Of a stretch of DNA of 64,000 bases, positions 29,884-38,724 are shown in pieces. The first letter of the stretch is position 1; each line of letters opens with the position of its first letter. The translations under genes and the position numbers were made by a program. Below the pieces are notes generated by a model. The model was not told the DNA's origin. It saw only the letters and a list, made by a program, of their open reading frames with translations, and searched no databases. The DNA is from Nitrospira sp. (GTDB lineage Bacteria > Nitrospirota > Nitrospiria > Nitrospirales > Nitrospiraceae): positions 1 through 64,000 of the forward strand of contig JARFXP010000003.1 of the NCBI GenBank assembly GCA_029194675.1, written 5' to 3'.

Positions 29884-30085
29884 GAGTGCCCCGAAGAACT
29901 GAGGCTAAGGTTGAGGTTCAGGGGAAAATGAAAGCTCCCGGTTCAGACACAACATTAACATCAACCTTAACCTGATTCACCTTGGCTTTCCGTCACGAAT
30001 CGACGGGCGGACCTGAAGGCTTCTTCCATGTCCGGAAGTTGGGTGAGCTCAGGGTCGACAAGACAGACGGACTCTCCACGGCCTG

Positions 30086-31084
30086 GTGCCACTGTTTTGG
30101 GACAGTTTCACGCTCAAGAAACGGGTTGATCGGGCTCGCCCGAAGGGCATCCTTGAGAATCACCTCTTGCCGGCCTTGGGCGATCGGTCGCTTGTTTCTC
30201 TCACGCCTAAGGACGGCCTCGGCTACGTGCTTGCGCGCCAAGCGGCAGGGGTTGTGGCCGGCACCATTCGACGTGAGTGGCTGCTGCTGATGCGATTGCT
30301 GAACCTGGGTGTCCGCTATGATTGGCTGGACAAGAATCGCCTCAAGGCGGTGGAACTGCTTGACCCTCAACGGCGTACCCGTGTTGCAGAGGTTCAGGAA
30401 CTCGAACGAATTCGACTGCTCAAGGATCGTGTGACGCCTGAAGTTCTCAAAGAATTGTGGCGCGTCATCGTGGCTGAACTCAACACCGGATTGCGAGAAG
30501 CCAAGCTCCTCAGCATTGCTCGCGCCTGGGTCCGAGAAGAAGTCGTCGGCTGGTGGTTGGTCCTGCCGCCGAGTGCGACCAAACTGAAGGGCACCCCGGC
30601 ACGTATTCCTCTGAACGCCTCAGCCTTGTGGGCACTCCGAGACCCCTTGCCCTCACTCGCTGACGGCCGAGTGTTCCGTCGATGGAATGACGTGCGGGCG
30701 TTCAAGAAGTATTGGGCTCGTGCCTGTAGTCTGGCCAAAATCCAAGATCTCCACTTCCACGACCTTCGCCATACGTTCGCCACCCGATTGCAGGGTCTTG
30801 GCGTCGATTATGAAGTGAGACAGGCGCTTCTCGGCCATCGGATGCCCGGCATGACCGCATGCTACTCGCATGGCGGTCCTGCCTGGGATCAGAAGCTCCG
30901 TGAGGCGGTCACGAAGCTCGATTCCGTCTTCAAAATGTCCTATGGCTTGTCCTATGAAAGGAAAGCTGTTATGGCTGGTTCACTGCAACTGCTTGATTTT
31001 GATGGTGAGCCGGCTGGGACTCGAACCCAGGGCCCTCGCCTTAAAAGGGCGATGCTCTACCGACTGAGCTACCGGCTCACATGA
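30086..31084 (+). CDS. Tyrosine recombinase (integrase), N-terminally short
   Basis: The catalytic domain has the first Arg in LNTGLREAKLL, the HFHDLRHTFATRL box (H-x-x-R), LLGHRMPGMTACYSH with the third His, and the Tyr. The DNA-binding N-terminal part appears shortened; a TGA at 30044 closes the frame upstream and the start is GTG. The last residues (EPAGTRTQGPRLKRAMLYRL) are a reading of the antisense strand of tRNA-Lys and are not a domain. It should catalyse insertion at the tRNA-Lys 3' end. The possible loss of the arm-binding domain leaves its activity uncertain. Confidence 0.85.
   Translation: MPLFWDSFTLKKRVDRARPKGILENHLLPALGDRSLVSLTPKDGLGYVLARQAAGVVAGTIRREWLLLMRLLNLGVRYDWLDKNRLKAVELLDPQRRTRVAEVQELERIRLLKDRVTPEVLKELWRVIVAELNTGLREAKLLSIARAWVREEVVGWWLVLPPSATKLKGTPARIPLNASALWALRDPLPSLADGRVFRRWNDVRAFKKYWARACSLAKIQDLHFHDLRHTFATRLQGLGVDYEVRQALLGHRMPGMTACYSHGGPAWDQKLREAVTKLDSVFKMSYGLSYERKAVMAGSLQLLDFDGEPAGTRTQGPRLKRAMLYRLSYRLT
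31003..31078 (-). tRNA. tRNA-Lys (anticodon TTT)
   Basis: A full cloverleaf on the minus strand: acceptor GAGCCGG/CCGGCTC, D arm GCTC...GAGC, anticodon stem TCGCC/GGCGA with loop CTTTTAA (anticodon TTT), T arm CTGGG TTCGAGT CCCAG, discriminator A and an encoded CCA (31003-31005). It is the integration target of the island to its left. Confidence 0.97.
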
Positions 31085-31206
31085 GGATGTTGAAAAAGGC
31101 TTCCGGCGTCGTCCTCGGTCGTCCGTCTCCCTGCGACGTACCGAACAGCGTACGTCTCAGTCGCCGGACAACCTGCGGCCTTGTCGGAAAGCCTTTTTGA
31201 ACATCC
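31083..31206. repeat. Dispersed inverted-repeat (REP/MITE-like) element, copy 2
   Basis: Terminal inverted repeats AGGATGTTGAAAAAGGCTT (31083-31101) and AAGCCTTTTTGAACATCCT (31188-31206). The inside has a CGTAC...GTACG core and a CTGCGGCCTTG stretch, both shared with the element at 6674-6799. It lies just 5' of tRNA-Lys. Confidence 0.7.
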
Positions 31207-31345
31207 TGTTGCTTTTGTAGTTACCCTGTATCGTGACGTGATTCCTGAACAGCCCAGACTCTTCTCGACGTTGAAAATGATCATCCCTCTTCACGGGCGT
31301 TGCAATCCTACCATCATCGAATGACGGATGACTATTGACTATTTT

Positions 31346-32662
31346 TCAAGAGCGTTTGGGGCGCCGGCGAGAGCAGTCCAAGGGATTACGCAGCATGATT
31401 GTCTCCGTGCGCTTGGACCCGGTCGAGATCATATCGATTCGGCACTGCGACAACTCTTCGACACGAGTCAAGTAGCGTTTCGCTTCGACCGGGAGCCGTT
31501 TATAGCTGGTCGTCCCTGTCGTTGCAGTGGTCCACCCTTTCATCCGTTGATAGACCGGCTCGCAGCTGGTCAACAGGTCCAAATCAGCCGGCATGCTCTT
31601 ATAGATGGTACCCCCATGTCTGTACCCGATGCAGAGCTTCAACTCCTTGCAGCCGTCGAGCACATCGAGCTTGGTCAGAGCCAGGGACGTGAGCCCATTC
31701 ACCAGCGTCGCATGACGAACCACGACCGCGTCAAACCAACCGCATCGCCTCGCACGTCCTGTAGTCGAACCGAATTCCCGCCCTCGTTCCTGGAGCCCCC
31801 GTCCGACCTCATCGGTCAGTTCGGTCGGAAACGGCCCACTGCCGACTCTTGTCGAGTAGGCCTTGGCGATGCCCATGACCGCGTCAATCATGGTGGGACC
31901 GACACCGGTGCCTGTACAGGCTCCGCCTGCCGCGGCACTGGACGAGGTCACATAGGGATAAGTGCCGAAGTCCACATCCAGGTTTGTGCCTTGAGCCCCT
32001 TCAAATAAGACCGTCTTGTTTTTTTCTATCGCGCGATTCAACAACAGGGTGGTATCGACGATGTGGCTCCTGAGTCGATCAGCATAACCCATGTATTGAT
32101 CGAAGACTTTGTCGACCCGAAACGTCTCGACTTTGTACAATCGTTCTAAGAACCAGTTCATCTCGACAAGATTCTCTTCGAGTTTTCTCTTGAACAACGA
32201 TGCGTTCAGCAGATCCCCCATGAGAATTCCGATCCGCGCCATCTTGTCAGCGTATGAGGGTCCGATCCCCCGTCCGGTCGTACCAATCTTCCGTGATCCC
32301 TTCGACTGTTCCGACGCGCGGTCGATCGCCTTATGATAGGGGAGGATCAGGTGCGCCCGCTGACTGACGGCGAAGTTCTTGCCAATCGCGATGCCCTTCG
32401 TCTGGAGCAGATCCATCTCTTCGATCAAAGAACCAGGATCGACGACGACACCATTGCCGATGACACAGGTCGTCCCTCGATACAAAATTCCCGACGGGAT
32501 GAGATGGAAAATATAGGTCCCCCGCTCGTTAATCACGGTATGCCCGGCGTTGGAACCTCCTTGATAGCGTACGACGATATCGGCGCCTCGGGCTAAGATG
32601 TCAACGATCTTGCCCTTGCCTTCATCGCCCCACTGAGCACCGATAATGACGAGATTGCCCAT
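31346..32662 (-). CDS. purA: Adenylosuccinate synthetase
   Basis: A 438-residue enzyme that joins IMP and aspartate using GTP in the first step from IMP to AMP. Signatures: IGAQWGDEGKGKIVD at the N-terminus (P-loop-like, catalytic Asp), NAGHTV, GTTGRGIGPSYADK, and VSSSAAAGG-like TSSSAAAGGACTGTGVGP. I start at ATG 32662 (MGNLVIIGAQWG), since family members begin there; a longer frame from 32731 would read through the terminator hairpin. It is a single-gene transcript between tRNA-Val and the repeat element. Confidence 0.96.
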   Translation of the reverse strand: MGNLVIIGAQWGDEGKGKIVDILARGADIVVRYQGGSNAGHTVINERGTYIFHLIPSGILYRGTTCVIGNGVVVDPGSLIEEMDLLQTKGIAIGKNFAVSQRAHLILPYHKAIDRASEQSKGSRKIGTTGRGIGPSYADKMARIGILMGDLLNASLFKRKLEENLVEMNWFLERLYKVETFRVDKVFDQYMGYADRLRSHIVDTTLLLNRAIEKNKTVLFEGAQGTNLDVDFGTYPYVTSSSAAAGGACTGTGVGPTMIDAVMGIAKAYSTRVGSGPFPTELTDEVGRGLQERGREFGSTTGRARRCGWFDAVVVRHATLVNGLTSLALTKLDVLDGCKELKLCIGYRHGGTIYKSMPADLDLLTSCEPVYQRMKGWTTATTGTTSYKRLPVEAKRYLTRVEELSQCRIDMISTGSKRTETIMLRNPLDCSRRRPKRS

Positions 32663-32692
32663 AGTTAAAGATAGCCACAGCCGGCGTCGGCA

Positions 32693-32729
32693 CGAAAAAA
32701 TGGCTCTGACCGATTGGGAGATCAGAGCC
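32693..32729 (-). terminator. Rho-independent terminator upstream of purA
   Basis: Stem GGCTCTGA / TCAGAGCC (32702-32709 and 32722-32729). Read on the minus strand it is followed by ATTTTTTCG. It probably ends the tRNA-Val transcript; its position close to the purA start could also allow attenuation. Confidence 0.7.
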
Positions 32730-33016
32730 AAGGAGGCCCATGGTAGGTGCGACCTATTCTTTTGTCAAGCTGCTCGCTGAGTATCCGCATTGTTGCCGTA
32801 AAAATCCGACGGTCCGGAGTAAGCTCTGGACCCGTAGCACTCTCATCGCCCGCATCTCGGGTTGACCCTGATGCGGCCGCCCTTCGCCCCGACCCCGTTC
32901 GCCCAGAAAAGAGGGTCGAAGAGTTACGGAGAATAGGGCGGTATCCGAGGTGTTTATCAAAAATTATTGGTCAGGAATTCCTGGAACGCAGAAAGCGGAT
33001 TGGGATATGGAGAGCA

Positions 33017-33091
33017 TGGTGGGCGATACAGGTATCGAACCTGTGGCCTCTTCCGTGTGAAGGAAGCGCTCTACCACTGAGCTAATCGCCC
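33017..33091 (-). tRNA. tRNA-Val (anticodon CAC)
   Basis: Cloverleaf on the minus strand: acceptor GGGCGAT/ATCGCCC, D arm GCTC...GAGC, anticodon stem CTTCC/GGAAG with loop TTCACAC (anticodon CAC), T arm ACAGG TTCGATA CCTGT, discriminator A and encoded CCA (33017-33019). Confidence 0.95.
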
Positions 33092-33251
33092 GACTGGGAA
33101 CAAGTCTAAAGAGCGGGGAAACTCTAGCACTGCGCCCCAGGGGCAGTCAACGCAGAGGCTATGCGCTCGCAAGTGATCGACCAGCTCATTGAAATTCTTG
33201 TTCCGCAAGGGTAGAAGTCCTCCTGGCAGCACCCCGTAGGGCCAATCAACC

Positions 33252-36200
33252 ATGCAACCCATCGTCCGCGTATTCGTCAGCTCCACCTGGCTCGATCTCC
33301 AGCCGGAACGTCTCGCCGTGGAGAAGGCGCTGCAACGCATGCGCCAGACTAAGCTGAACGGGATGGAGTACTTCGGCAGCCGCGATGAGACCACCAGACA
33401 GGTTTCGTTGGATGAGGTGGACCGGAGCGATGTCTACGTCGGCATCATCGGAGGGCGGTATGGATCAGGCATCACGGAGGACGAGTATCGAAGGGCGTCG
33501 GAGAAGAAGCTACCTCGGTTCATCTATTTCAAGGATGAACAACATATTCGCGCAGACGGCCGAGATCCCGAAGATAAGAAACAAACTCGGCTGGCGACCT
33601 GGAAAGAAGATTTACGGAAGGCCCATGCACTCGGCACAGGCCCGTTCACTAGCCCTGACGATCTCGCGGCCCGAGTCACGGCGGACCTGAGCAATTGGCT
33701 CTTGGATCAGTGGGGACCACAGCTATACCTCCATGGAGTCGGCGCACTGCCATACGACTATGCGGGGCGAATTGAAAACTTCCTGATCGAATACCTTGGC
33801 TCAGCCACTACGCCTGTCCCCTTCGGCGGACGAGAAAAAGACCTCAAGGCCTTGGATGCCTGGTTGGACGATGCAACCGCGCCTCCATACCTTTTGATGG
33901 CGGCGCCCGCCGGCCGCGGCAAGTCGGCCCTCCTGGTCCGGTGGACGCGGCAGTTGCTGGCGCGTGCACATATCAGCCTGGTCTTCGTCCCTATCAGCAT
34001 CCGGTTCAGGACGAATCTGTCCGGCGTCACCTTCGCAGCTCTGGCCGCCCGGTTAGCCACGCTGCACGGGGAAACCATTCCGAACACCCCGTCCACTTCG
34101 GTAGAGGTCTGGCGCGGGCTGGTCACAGACTATCTGCGGCGTCCGCTGCCCAATGGGGAAACCCTGGTTGTCGTGCTGGATGGATTGGATGAAGCGGCGG
34201 ACTGGGAGCCGGGACCGGATCTCTTTCCGCTCAATCCACCTGATCATGTACGAGTGGTGGTCTCGGCTCGGTACCGGGCGGGCGATGAAGACGCTCGGGG
34301 TTGGCTCCGTCAGCTGGAGTGGAAACAAGCACACCTCGCGAGATCGTATGACCTGGACCTCCTCACGAGAGAAGGTATGGTTCGGGCGCTGGAAAGTATG
34401 GGATGCCCACTCGACCAACTTAGCGCGAAGGTCGATATCGTCTCCGAGTTGTATCGGCTCACCGAGGGTGATCCGCTCATGGTACGGTTGTACGTTGAGG
34501 ACCTGTGGTCGCACAAAGAACGAGTCGCAACACTCAAGCCGGAAGACCTGGGGGCATTGAAGCCTGGGTTGGAAGGATATTTTAATCGCTGGTGGGACGA
34601 CCAACGCACACTCTGGGACAAAGAATCGCCGCTCAAAGAACGGAACGTCCAAGCACTGATGAACGTGTTGGCATGCAGCTTGGGACCGCTGAATAAGGGA
34701 GACGTGCTGCATCTGACCAAACTATCTTCGTGGGATCTTGAGGAAGCATTGAGGCCCCTGAACCGTTTCATTACTGGAGACGGCAAAACCAACGGGTATG
34801 CCTTCAGTCATCCCCGCCTGGGATACTACTTCAAAGACAAACTGTCCGCACGAGAGCAGCAGGACTGGGCGGAAAAGTTTCTCGCCTGGGGCCGAGACAC
34901 AGTTCGGGGCTCGGAGACGGGTACGCTCGCGCCGGGCAAGGCACCCCCCTACATCGTGCAGTACTACGGCGCTCATCTTGAGCAGGCCCATGCCTCAGCA
35001 GAAATGCTGCTCACGCTTGTCTGTCATGGATGGAGCAAAGTCTGGGAGGCCTTGGAGGGAAGCTTCACCGGATTCCTGAACGATGTGGAGCGGGCCTGGA
35101 AGGCCGCAGAGCGTGAAAACGAACAGGCCATTAAAAAGGGCAACACAGCTCCCCACATTGGGGCCGAAATCCGCTGCGCGCTGGTTCGAGCCAGCATCAA
35201 TAGCTTGGCTGCGAAGATCCCGGTCACGTTGATCGTGCAACTGGTGAAACACCAGAAGTGGACAGTCCGGCAAGGTATGTCCTATGTGCGGCAGATTCCT
35301 GAAACGAGAAAGCGTGCTGAGGCGTTTGTACAGCTGATTACTGAACTCGAAATGCCAGACGACCTACGAGACCAGATGTTAATGGAGGCATTGGCCGCCG
35401 CACGAAAGCTACCCTCCGCACGAGGGCTTCCCGAAAACGAGGATCGCGCAGAGAAACTTGCAGAACTGATCCCTCATCTGCCTGAGAAGAATCGTGCGCT
35501 GGTCCTCCATGAGGCGCTAGCGGAAACACGTCAGCTTGAGGACATTGGGGTACGTGCTTTGGTGGTGGCGAAACTGGCCCCCCATCTACCTGAGAAGGAC
35601 CGCACGAAGATACTCCGGAAGGCTCTTTCTGGAGCACGACTACTGGCAGACAATGGGCGCCGTGCTGAGGTGCTGGCGAAACTGGCCCAACATCTGCCTG
35701 AGAAGGATCGCACGCTGGTCCTCCGGGAGGCCCTCGCAGCAGCGCGTCAGATGAAGGACGATGAGCCACATTTTTTTGTGCTGCCGGAGCTGGCGCCACA
35801 TCTGCCCCAGGATGTGCTCGCAGCAGCACGTCAGGTGAAGGACGACGTACAACGTGCTTGGGTGCTGGCGCTGTTGGTTCCACATCTGCCTGAGAAGGAT
35901 CGCGCGCCGGTCCTACAGGAGGCCCTCGCAGCGGCGCGGCTGCTGGAGGACGATTATCACCGTCCTTCGGTGCTGACGGAGCTGGTTCCACATCTGCCCG
36001 AGAAGGATCGCACGCTTGTCCTACAGGAGACCCTCGCAGCAGCGCGGCTGGTGGGGACCTATATGTTGCGTGTTTACTCCCTTACGAAACTGGTTCCCCA
36101 CCTGCCTGAGAAGGATCGAACGCTTGTCCTCCTGGAAGCCCTCACGACAATACGTCAGTTGAGGGATAATGGACGACCACGCGCTGAAGTATTGACGGCG

Positions 36201-37271
36201 CTGGCCCCTCATATATCTGGAAAGGATCGCAATAAAATACTTCAGGAAGCTCTCTCAGCGGCGCGGCTGGAGTGGGACGACTGGCAACGTGCTGAGCTGC
36301 TAACGAAGCTAGTTCCACATCTACCTGAGAAAGACCGCCCGCCAGTTATCCAGGAGACCCTCACTGCAGCGCGTCACGTGAAGCATGCTAGAACGCGTGC
36401 TTGGGCGCTGACGGCGCTGGCCCCTCATCTGCCTGAGAAGGACTGCTCGAAGATATTCCGGGAGGCCCTCGCAGCCGCACGGCTGTTGGAAGACGATTGG
36501 GAACGCACTGGCGCGCTGACGGAACTAGCCCCGCATCTACCTGAGAAAGACCGCCTGAAGTCACTTCAGGAGGCCCTCGCAGCCGCGCGGCTGCTGAAAA
36601 AGGATTGGCAGCGTGCTGACGTGCTGACGGCGCTGACCCCATACTTGCCTGAGAAGAATCGCAAGAAGATACTCCAGGAGGCCCTCACAGCCGCACGGTT
36701 GCTGGAGGAGGATTGGCAGCGTGCTGACGCGCTGACGGCGCTGGCCCCTCATCTCCGCCTGAAGATTCTGCGGGAAGCCCTCGCAGCGACGCGGCAGCTG
36801 CAGGACGATGAGCACCGTGCTGAGGCGCTGATGATATTGGCCTCAGATCTGCCTGAAAGGGATCGCAAGAAGATACTCCAGGAGGCCCTCGTAGCGGCGC
36901 GGCTGGTGGAGGACGATTGGCGACGTGCTTACGCGTTAACGGAGTTGGCCTCACACCTGCCTGAGAAGGATCGCAAGAAGATACTCCGGGAAGCCTTCCG
37001 GGAGCCCCTCCCAGCGGCGTGGCTGCTGGAGCTCCATGGAGAACGTACTTGGATGCTAACGGCACTGGCTCCACATTTGGCAGCCCTGGACCAACCAATA
37101 ATCTTTTCTGTCTGGCGTACAACATTCCGAGATCACTTCCCAAAATGCACGAGAGCCGATCTTATGAGCGATTTGGCAGCCTTGGTCCCCATTATCAATG
37201 CCCTCGGCGGTTGTAGAGCCCTAGAGACGACGGCACAAGACATCCGGGATGTCGCCATCTGGTGGCCATGA
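33252..37271 (+). CDS. DUF4062-NACHT/STAND NTPase with helical repeats (NLR-like)
   Basis: A 1339-residue protein. The N-terminal DUF4062 domain (about 1-110) has VRVFVSSTWLDLQPERLAVE and DVYVGIIGGRYG, and often acts as an effector or signalling module. A STAND/NACHT ATPase follows, with Walker A APAGRGKS (218-225) and Walker B VVVLDGLDEAAD (about 305-316). A middle helical part leads to about 15 tandem 36-residue repeats from about residue 730 to 1275, consensus PHLPEKDRxxILxEALAAARLLxDDxxRAxxLTxLA. The closing part has a Cys/Trp-containing tail. The layout (effector, NTPase, superhelical sensor) is that of bacterial NLR-like phage sensors. It is a single gene between tRNA-Val and trmFO, on the other strand from tRNA-Val. 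Defence is inferred; the trigger is unknown. Confidence 0.85.
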   Translation: MQPIVRVFVSSTWLDLQPERLAVEKALQRMRQTKLNGMEYFGSRDETTRQVSLDEVDRSDVYVGIIGGRYGSGITEDEYRRASEKKLPRFIYFKDEQHIRADGRDPEDKKQTRLATWKEDLRKAHALGTGPFTSPDDLAARVTADLSNWLLDQWGPQLYLHGVGALPYDYAGRIENFLIEYLGSATTPVPFGGREKDLKALDAWLDDATAPPYLLMAAPAGRGKSALLVRWTRQLLARAHISLVFVPISIRFRTNLSGVTFAALAARLATLHGETIPNTPSTSVEVWRGLVTDYLRRPLPNGETLVVVLDGLDEAADWEPGPDLFPLNPPDHVRVVVSARYRAGDEDARGWLRQLEWKQAHLARSYDLDLLTREGMVRALESMGCPLDQLSAKVDIVSELYRLTEGDPLMVRLYVEDLWSHKERVATLKPEDLGALKPGLEGYFNRWWDDQRTLWDKESPLKERNVQALMNVLACSLGPLNKGDVLHLTKLSSWDLEEALRPLNRFITGDGKTNGYAFSHPRLGYYFKDKLSAREQQDWAEKFLAWGRDTVRGSETGTLAPGKAPPYIVQYYGAHLEQAHASAEMLLTLVCHGWSKVWEALEGSFTGFLNDVERAWKAAERENEQAIKKGNTAPHIGAEIRCALVRASINSLAAKIPVTLIVQLVKHQKWTVRQGMSYVRQIPETRKRAEAFVQLITELEMPDDLRDQMLMEALAAARKLPSARGLPENEDRAEKLAELIPHLPEKNRALVLHEALAETRQLEDIGVRALVVAKLAPHLPEKDRTKILRKALSGARLLADNGRRAEVLAKLAQHLPEKDRTLVLREALAAARQMKDDEPHFFVLPELAPHLPQDVLAAARQVKDDVQRAWVLALLVPHLPEKDRAPVLQEALAAARLLEDDYHRPSVLTELVPHLPEKDRTLVLQETLAAARLVGTYMLRVYSLTKLVPHLPEKDRTLVLLEALTTIRQLRDNGRPRAEVLTALAPHISGKDRNKILQEALSAARLEWDDWQRAELLTKLVPHLPEKDRPPVIQETLTAARHVKHARTRAWALTALAPHLPEKDCSKIFREALAAARLLEDDWERTGALTELAPHLPEKDRLKSLQEALAAARLLKKDWQRADVLTALTPYLPEKNRKKILQEALTAARLLEEDWQRADALTALAPHLRLKILREALAATRQLQDDEHRAEALMILASDLPERDRKKILQEALVAARLVEDDWRRAYALTELASHLPEKDRKKILREAFREPLPAAWLLELHGERTWMLTALAPHLAALDQPIIFSVWRTTFRDHFPKCTRADLMSDLAALVPIINALGGCRALETTAQDIRDVAIWWP
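35440..37080 (+). repeat. Tandem 108-bp repeats coding for 36-residue helical units
   Basis: About 15 in-frame units. Most are 36 codons; some are shortened (near 35800 and 36750, lacking the EKDR part) and one is lengthened near 37000. Neighbouring units at 36430-36720 are nearly alike, which suggests recent duplication. Each unit can form two helices, giving an alpha solenoid likely to bind the ligand. Confidence 0.85.
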
Positions 37272-37407
37272 TGTAGAGTTTCCTGTCTTACTGCTCCTCA
37301 CCATTATTCTCACTGTTGGTTCACTGTTTCTTCCCCAGTCAATTGCCTTGACTTCATCAAAAGACGGTTTCTAGAATGACTCCCTTTCACGGGAAAGATT
37401 TTCGATT

Positions 37408-38724
37408 ATGAGAGATGATGTTGTCATCGTGGGCGGTGGTCTGGCTGGGTCGGAAGCCGCTTGGCAAGCGGCGAATCGCGGCGCAAAAGTCACGCTGTAC
37501 GAGATGCGCCCAAAAGAGATGACCAAGGCGCACAAGACCGGAAACTTGGCCGAACTCGTTTGCTCAAACTCGCTTGGTTCCGCCGATCCTTTGAATGCAC
37601 CCGGTATTCTGAAGGAAGAAATGCGTCGATTGAACTCGCTCGTCATTGCCGCAGCCGAGCAAGCCAGAGTTCCCGCCGGGTCGGCGCTGGCTGTGGACCG
37701 CGATCAGTTTTCGTTGCATATCACACGAGCCTTGGAAGGACATCCGCGCATCAGAATTCTTCATGAAGAAATCACGGACATTCCCACTGATTGCCTCTGC
37801 ATTATTGCAACAGGTCCGTTGACCTCGGATAAATTCTCACAAGCCATCCGTGCCGTGACGCAATCCCAGCATTTATATTTCTACGACGCCATCTCACCGA
37901 TTGTCGACGCCGACACAATCAACATGGACCTGGTCTTTCGCGCCTCTCGCTATGACAAGGGCGGAGATGATTATTTGAATTGTCCTATGACTGATACACA
38001 GTACAATGCCTTTTACGATGCCTTGATGGCGGCGGAAAAAGTCCAGCCGAAGGAGTTTGAAAAGACGTCATATTTCGAGGCCTGTGTTCCGATTGAAGTA
38101 CTGGCTGAACGTGGCCTCCGGACGATGCAGTTCGGTCCTCTCAAGCCAGTGGGCCTCAAAGATCCAAGAACCGGGATCGAGCCAGCCGCGGTCGTACAAT
38201 TGCGGACAGAGAACATCCATCGCACCTGTTACAACTTGGTCGGCTTTCAGACCAAACTGACTTATCCGGAGCAGAAACGGGTGTTTCGCATGATCCCCGG
38301 GCTTGAACAAGCCGAGTTCCTTCGGTATGGGAGCCTCCATCGCAACACCTTCATCAATTCTCCTCAGCTCCTCCTCAACACGCTGCAATTCAAAGCCCGC
38401 GGCACATTGTTTTTCGCCGGGCAGCTCGTCGGCGTCGAAGGCTATACCGAGTCGGCTGCCATGGGAGGCTTGGCGGGCATCAATGCAGCACGAGCCATGG
38501 ACGGACAACCACCGATCACGCCTCCACCCACGACCGCGCACGGCTGCTTAGTTTCTCATATCACTTCATCGGATCCGCGTCACTTCCAACCGATGAACAC
38601 CAATTTCGGCCTGTTCCCTCCCTTGTCGAATCCTCCCAAAGACAAAGAGAAGAAGCGTCGCGCGTTGAGCCATCGAGCCCTTGAGGATTTCGACTCATGG
38701 AAGATGCAATCAAGGCTTTCCTAA
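37408..38724 (+). CDS. trmFO: tRNA (uracil-54-C5)-methyltransferase, folate/FAD-dependent
   Basis: A 438-residue flavoprotein. N-terminal FAD motif VIVGGGLAGSEAAWQ, then YEMRPKEMTKAHKTGNLAEL and CSNSLGS near the active region, and LFFAGQLVGVEGYTESAAMG in the C-terminal half, all typical of TrmFO. It makes ribothymidine at position 54 of tRNA with methylene-tetrahydrofolate as carbon donor. It is the first gene of a tight operon; its end overlaps xerC by 28 bases. Confidence 0.95.
   Translation: MRDDVVIVGGGLAGSEAAWQAANRGAKVTLYEMRPKEMTKAHKTGNLAELVCSNSLGSADPLNAPGILKEEMRRLNSLVIAAAEQARVPAGSALAVDRDQFSLHITRALEGHPRIRILHEEITDIPTDCLCIIATGPLTSDKFSQAIRAVTQSQHLYFYDAISPIVDADTINMDLVFRASRYDKGGDDYLNCPMTDTQYNAFYDALMAAEKVQPKEFEKTSYFEACVPIEVLAERGLRTMQFGPLKPVGLKDPRTGIEPAAVVQLRTENIHRTCYNLVGFQTKLTYPEQKRVFRMIPGLEQAEFLRYGSLHRNTFINSPQLLLNTLQFKARGTLFFAGQLVGVEGYTESAAMGGLAGINAARAMDGQPPITPPPTTAHGCLVSHITSSDPRHFQPMNTNFGLFPPLSNPPKDKEKKRRALSHRALEDFDSWKMQSRLS

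Noticed and set aside
32747-33085. Plus-strand frame across tRNA-Val
   Set aside because: Its C-terminus is the antisense of tRNA-Val and the rest is not protein-like.
35338-35991. Open frame opposite the 36-residue repeats
   Set aside because: It is an antisense reading of the repeats, with the same period and no independent signals.
33252-37271. Regular 108-bp repeats considered as a CRISPR array
   Set aside because: The repeats are contiguous, in frame and protein-coding, with no spacers.
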